Source: Bacteroidales bacterium UBA1800 (GTDB lineage: Bacteria > Bacteroidota > Bacteroidia > Bacteroidales > VadinHA17). Taken from it: a DNA stretch of 7,076 nt. Positions 4,604-7,076 of the stretch are shown in pieces. Numbering within the stretch: position 1 is the stretch's first letter; every line of letters begins with the position of its first letter. The notes under the pieces were generated by a model that was not told the origin of the DNA, did no database searches, and saw nothing but the letters and a program-made list of their open reading frames with translations. Made by a program: the position numbers and the translations under genes. The stretch is taken from positions 1 through 7,076 of the forward strand of contig DCFQ01000100.1 in assembly GCA_002319915.1 (NCBI GenBank), given 5' to 3'.

Positions 4604-7076
4604 ATGGAGTTTTTTCTAGAAAGAATAGCCGGTCATATTTATGAGGAAGCAGGTGATAGCCTGAGGCACCACTGCCTTGTATTCCCAAGCAGGAGGGCCG
4701 GTACATATTTCCTGAAATATCTTTCCGGAAGGATCGAAAGGCCCGTCTGGGCCCCGGCCATCATGACCATCAATGAGTTCTTTTCCTCCTTCTCGGATTT
4801 ATCGATTGCTGAAAATGAAACTCTTCTCATCGAGCTGTACAAGGTCTACAGGAAGCTGAATCCGGGGGCTGAGACTTTTGATGAGTTCTATTTCTGGGGT
4901 GACATGCTTTTGAGCGATTTCGGTGATCTGGACAAATATAATGCAGATGCTTTGGCGCTGCTGAGGAACGTTACGGATTTCAGGGAAATCGAAAGACAAT
5001 TCGGGGACCTGGAGCCTGGACAGGCTGAAATCATCAGGCGATTCTGGAAAAATTTCGAACCTCAGGCGCCAACCCCGCAAAAGACAGATTTCAGGTCCGT
5101 CTGGTCAATTTTATTAGCCCTTTACACAGAATTTGGTGAGTCACTTAGATCCCGGAAGATCGCCTACGACGGTATGATATTCAGGGATGTAGTGACCAGG
5201 ATAAAACCGTGGAACAGTTTACCCTTCAGATGGGAGAGAGTCCATTTCATCGGCTTTAACGCCCTAAACAGCTGTGAACAGGAGCTTATGAAACAGCTTC
5301 AGGACAAGGGAATTGCAAAGTTCTACTGGGATTTTGACAATTCCTATGTGGATGAAAGCAAGCATTATTCGGCAGGATTGTTCCTTTCTAAGAACCTTAA
5401 GATCTTCAGGAACGACATGCCGGCTGACTGGAAATATGACACATACCTCTCATCAGGGCAAAGTGATGTGAAAAGGACGATCTATGAGAGCTCCACTGAT
5501 ATCGGGCAGGTCAAGCTGCTGCCCGAACTGTTGGGCAGGATTAAGGACCTGACACCCGAAAATGCACATCACACAGCTGTAATACTGGCTGATGAGAACC
5601 TGCTTGTGCCTGCTCTGTCAAGCCTTCCAGCGAATATTCAGGCTGTAAACATAACGATGGGTTACCCGTTGAAGATGACCGGGGTTTACGGATTTGTGAA
5701 GCTTCTTCTCAACCTTCAGCGTAACAGGATATCTGAGAATGGAAAGGTACTTTTTGATTTCCGTGATATCAGAAACATCCTGAACAATCACTTGTCGGCT
5801 AATTTGTTTTCATCGGAAGAATTCACCACAGCAGAGAAAATTCTGAAAAAGAACCTGAGCAGGATCCCGTCGGAATGGTTCACCGGGCCCGGAAACTTGG
5901 GTCTGGTCTTCAATGTGCCTCCAGATCCCGCTGGGTTCTCAGACTACCTCAAGAAGATACTGATGGAAGTCTCAATTGACTGGACCAGCGACGGAGATTC
6001 TGATCAGCCGGTGCAGGATAAGCTCGAAAGGGAGTTTATCTACCGGGTGTTCCTGGCGGTGAACCGTCTTGAAGCCATCGTCAACGATCCTGTGGTGAAG
6101 TTCAGGACCGATACATATCTGCGGATACTTGACAAGGTGCTCCGGAATCAGGCGGTCCCGTTCACGGGTGAGCCGCTGGCCGGCATACAATTAATGGGAA
6201 TCCTTGAGACCAGGGCCCTCGATTTCCGCAATATCATAATGCTTTCGGTGAATGAAGGCGTCCTGCCGGCAACCGGCCCTTCCTCATCCTTTATCCCATT
6301 CAGCATCCGTGAGGCATTCGGACTGCCGGTGATAAACCACCAGGAATCGATATATGCTTATCATTTCTACAGGCTGATGCACAGGGCTGAAAATGTGACA
6401 TTTATTTACAATTCAGGATCTGAGGGCCTCCGGACCGGGGAAATGAGCAGGTTCCTGATCCAGATGAAATATGAGCATCCCGTGAAACCCGAAGTAAAAA
6501 ACCTGAGCTTCGATATCAGGTCGCCGGGATCGGTGAGAGAGGAGATCCCTAGAACTGATGAACACCAGGAGGCTTTGGTATCCGGATACCTTGACAGGGA
6601 TTCATCCGCAATTCTCTCGCCTACAGCAATCAATATGTGGCTAAATTGCCGGATGAAGTTTTTCTACAGGTATGTGAACGGGTTAAAGGAGCCTGAAAAG
6701 CAGCCCGGAGAGGTTGATTTCGCAGTATTCGGGACAATTCTTCACTCGGCAATGGGTTACATTTACCAACCTTTCATCGGTAAAGAGGTTACAGGCGACG
6801 CTCTTGGATCGTTCCTTTCGGACCCTGCAGCCCTGCAGGCTGTCATCGGGATGGCGATAAACGATACCATGAAGAAGGAGCCGGGCATGCCACTGAGCGG
6901 GAATGAACTTATCCTGAAAGAGGTATTGGGTATATACCTCTCAAGGATCATCAAGGCTGACAGATCCATTACACCTTTCACTCTTGTCGGGCTCGAGGAG
7001 AAACATGAATTCAGGATGCAGTTCAGCCTGAACGGAGGGTTCCATTCCGTGAGGACCGGCGGTTATATCGACCGGA
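4604..7076 (+). CDS. addB: AddB-like PD-(D/E)XK nuclease subunit, 3' end missing
   Basis: The frame is open from ATG 4604 to the right edge: 824 codons with no stop. It matches Bacteroidota AddB-like proteins, partners of AddA in end resection. The N-terminus has LVFPSRRAGTYFLKYL (25-40) where B. subtilis AddB has a Walker A loop; no GKT motif is present, so ATP binding here is unlikely. Next come HFIGFNAL (214-221), NITMGYPL (349-356), GILETRALDF (532-541) and NEGVLP (550-555), the last two being degenerate helicase motifs. The nuclease domain begins around SPTAINMWLNC (C682), continues with FGTILH (H714) and reaches GYIDR (D823) as the window ends. The catalytic lysine and the later cysteines lie outside. 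C682 matches the first iron-sulfur cysteine of AddB. The gene starts 38 bp after the radical SAM gene. No clear ribosome site is seen, and this is the only ATG in the gap. Confidence 0.88.
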   Translation, partial: MEFFLERIAGHIYEEAGDSLRHHCLVFPSRRAGTYFLKYLSGRIERPVWAPAIMTINEFFSSFSDLSIAENETLLIELYKVYRKLNPGAETFDEFYFWGDMLLSDFGDLDKYNADALALLRNVTDFREIERQFGDLEPGQAEIIRRFWKNFEPQAPTPQKTDFRSVWSILLALYTEFGESLRSRKIAYDGMIFRDVVTRIKPWNSLPFRWERVHFIGFNALNSCEQELMKQLQDKGIAKFYWDFDNSYVDESKHYSAGLFLSKNLKIFRNDMPADWKYDTYLSSGQSDVKRTIYESSTDIGQVKLLPELLGRIKDLTPENAHHTAVILADENLLVPALSSLPANIQAVNITMGYPLKMTGVYGFVKLLLNLQRNRISENGKVLFDFRDIRNILNNHLSANLFSSEEFTTAEKILKKNLSRIPSEWFTGPGNLGLVFNVPPDPAGFSDYLKKILMEVSIDWTSDGDSDQPVQDKLEREFIYRVFLAVNRLEAIVNDPVVKFRTDTYLRILDKVLRNQAVPFTGEPLAGIQLMGILETRALDFRNIIMLSVNEGVLPATGPSSSFIPFSIREAFGLPVINHQESIYAYHFYRLMHRAENVTFIYNSGSEGLRTGEMSRFLIQMKYEHPVKPEVKNLSFDIRSPGSVREEIPRTDEHQEALVSGYLDRDSSAILSPTAINMWLNCRMKFFYRYVNGLKEPEKQPGEVDFAVFGTILHSAMGYIYQPFIGKEVTGDALGSFLSDPAALQAVIGMAINDTMKKEPGMPLSGNELILKEVLGIYLSRIIKADRSITPFTLVGLEEKHEFRMQFSLNGGFHSVRTGGYIDR

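Overview
The window looks like part of a Bacteroidota chromosome (Bacteroidales-like, unconfirmed). The grounds are a two-subunit AddAB-type exonuclease whose B subunit has the Bacteroidota-style N-terminus without a Walker A loop, weak or absent Shine-Dalgarno sequences before all three genes, and a strong preference for AGG as the arginine codon. All three genes are on the + strand and look like ordinary chromosomal genes.

Layout. Positions 1-112 hold seven tandem copies of a 16-bp unit (AGGGATAAATGCCCCT and variants), cut by the left edge. Positions 113-386 hold no convincing gene. They contain a 10-bp palindrome (121-130), a pair of exact 16-bp direct repeats (205-220 and 288-303) bracketing a perfect 7-bp hairpin (236-252), and a 12-bp dyad directly before the first start codon (370-381). 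Positions 387-3581 encode a complete UvrD-type helicase-nuclease, AddA/RecB-like, with all its motifs. Positions 3582-4565 encode a TIGR01212-family radical SAM protein (YhcC/YtqA type), which starts on the base after the addA stop. Positions 4604-7076 encode the start of a large AddB-like protein. Its frame stays open for 824 codons and runs off the right edge inside its C-terminal PD-(D/E)XK nuclease domain.

How the genes fit together. The first and third genes would form one heterodimeric helicase-nuclease that processes double-strand DNA ends for RecA-dependent repair and degrades foreign linear DNA. The radical SAM gene between them has no known part in this reaction. Its best-studied relative, YtqA (MnmL) of Bacillus subtilis, acts in wobble-uridine tRNA modification. 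The close spacing (0 bp and 38 bp) suggests one transcript. I found no RNA gene, CRISPR array, transposase or clear terminator. I did not find a convincing undescribed system; the least explained parts are the non-coding repeats in the first 386 bases and the nested radical SAM gene.
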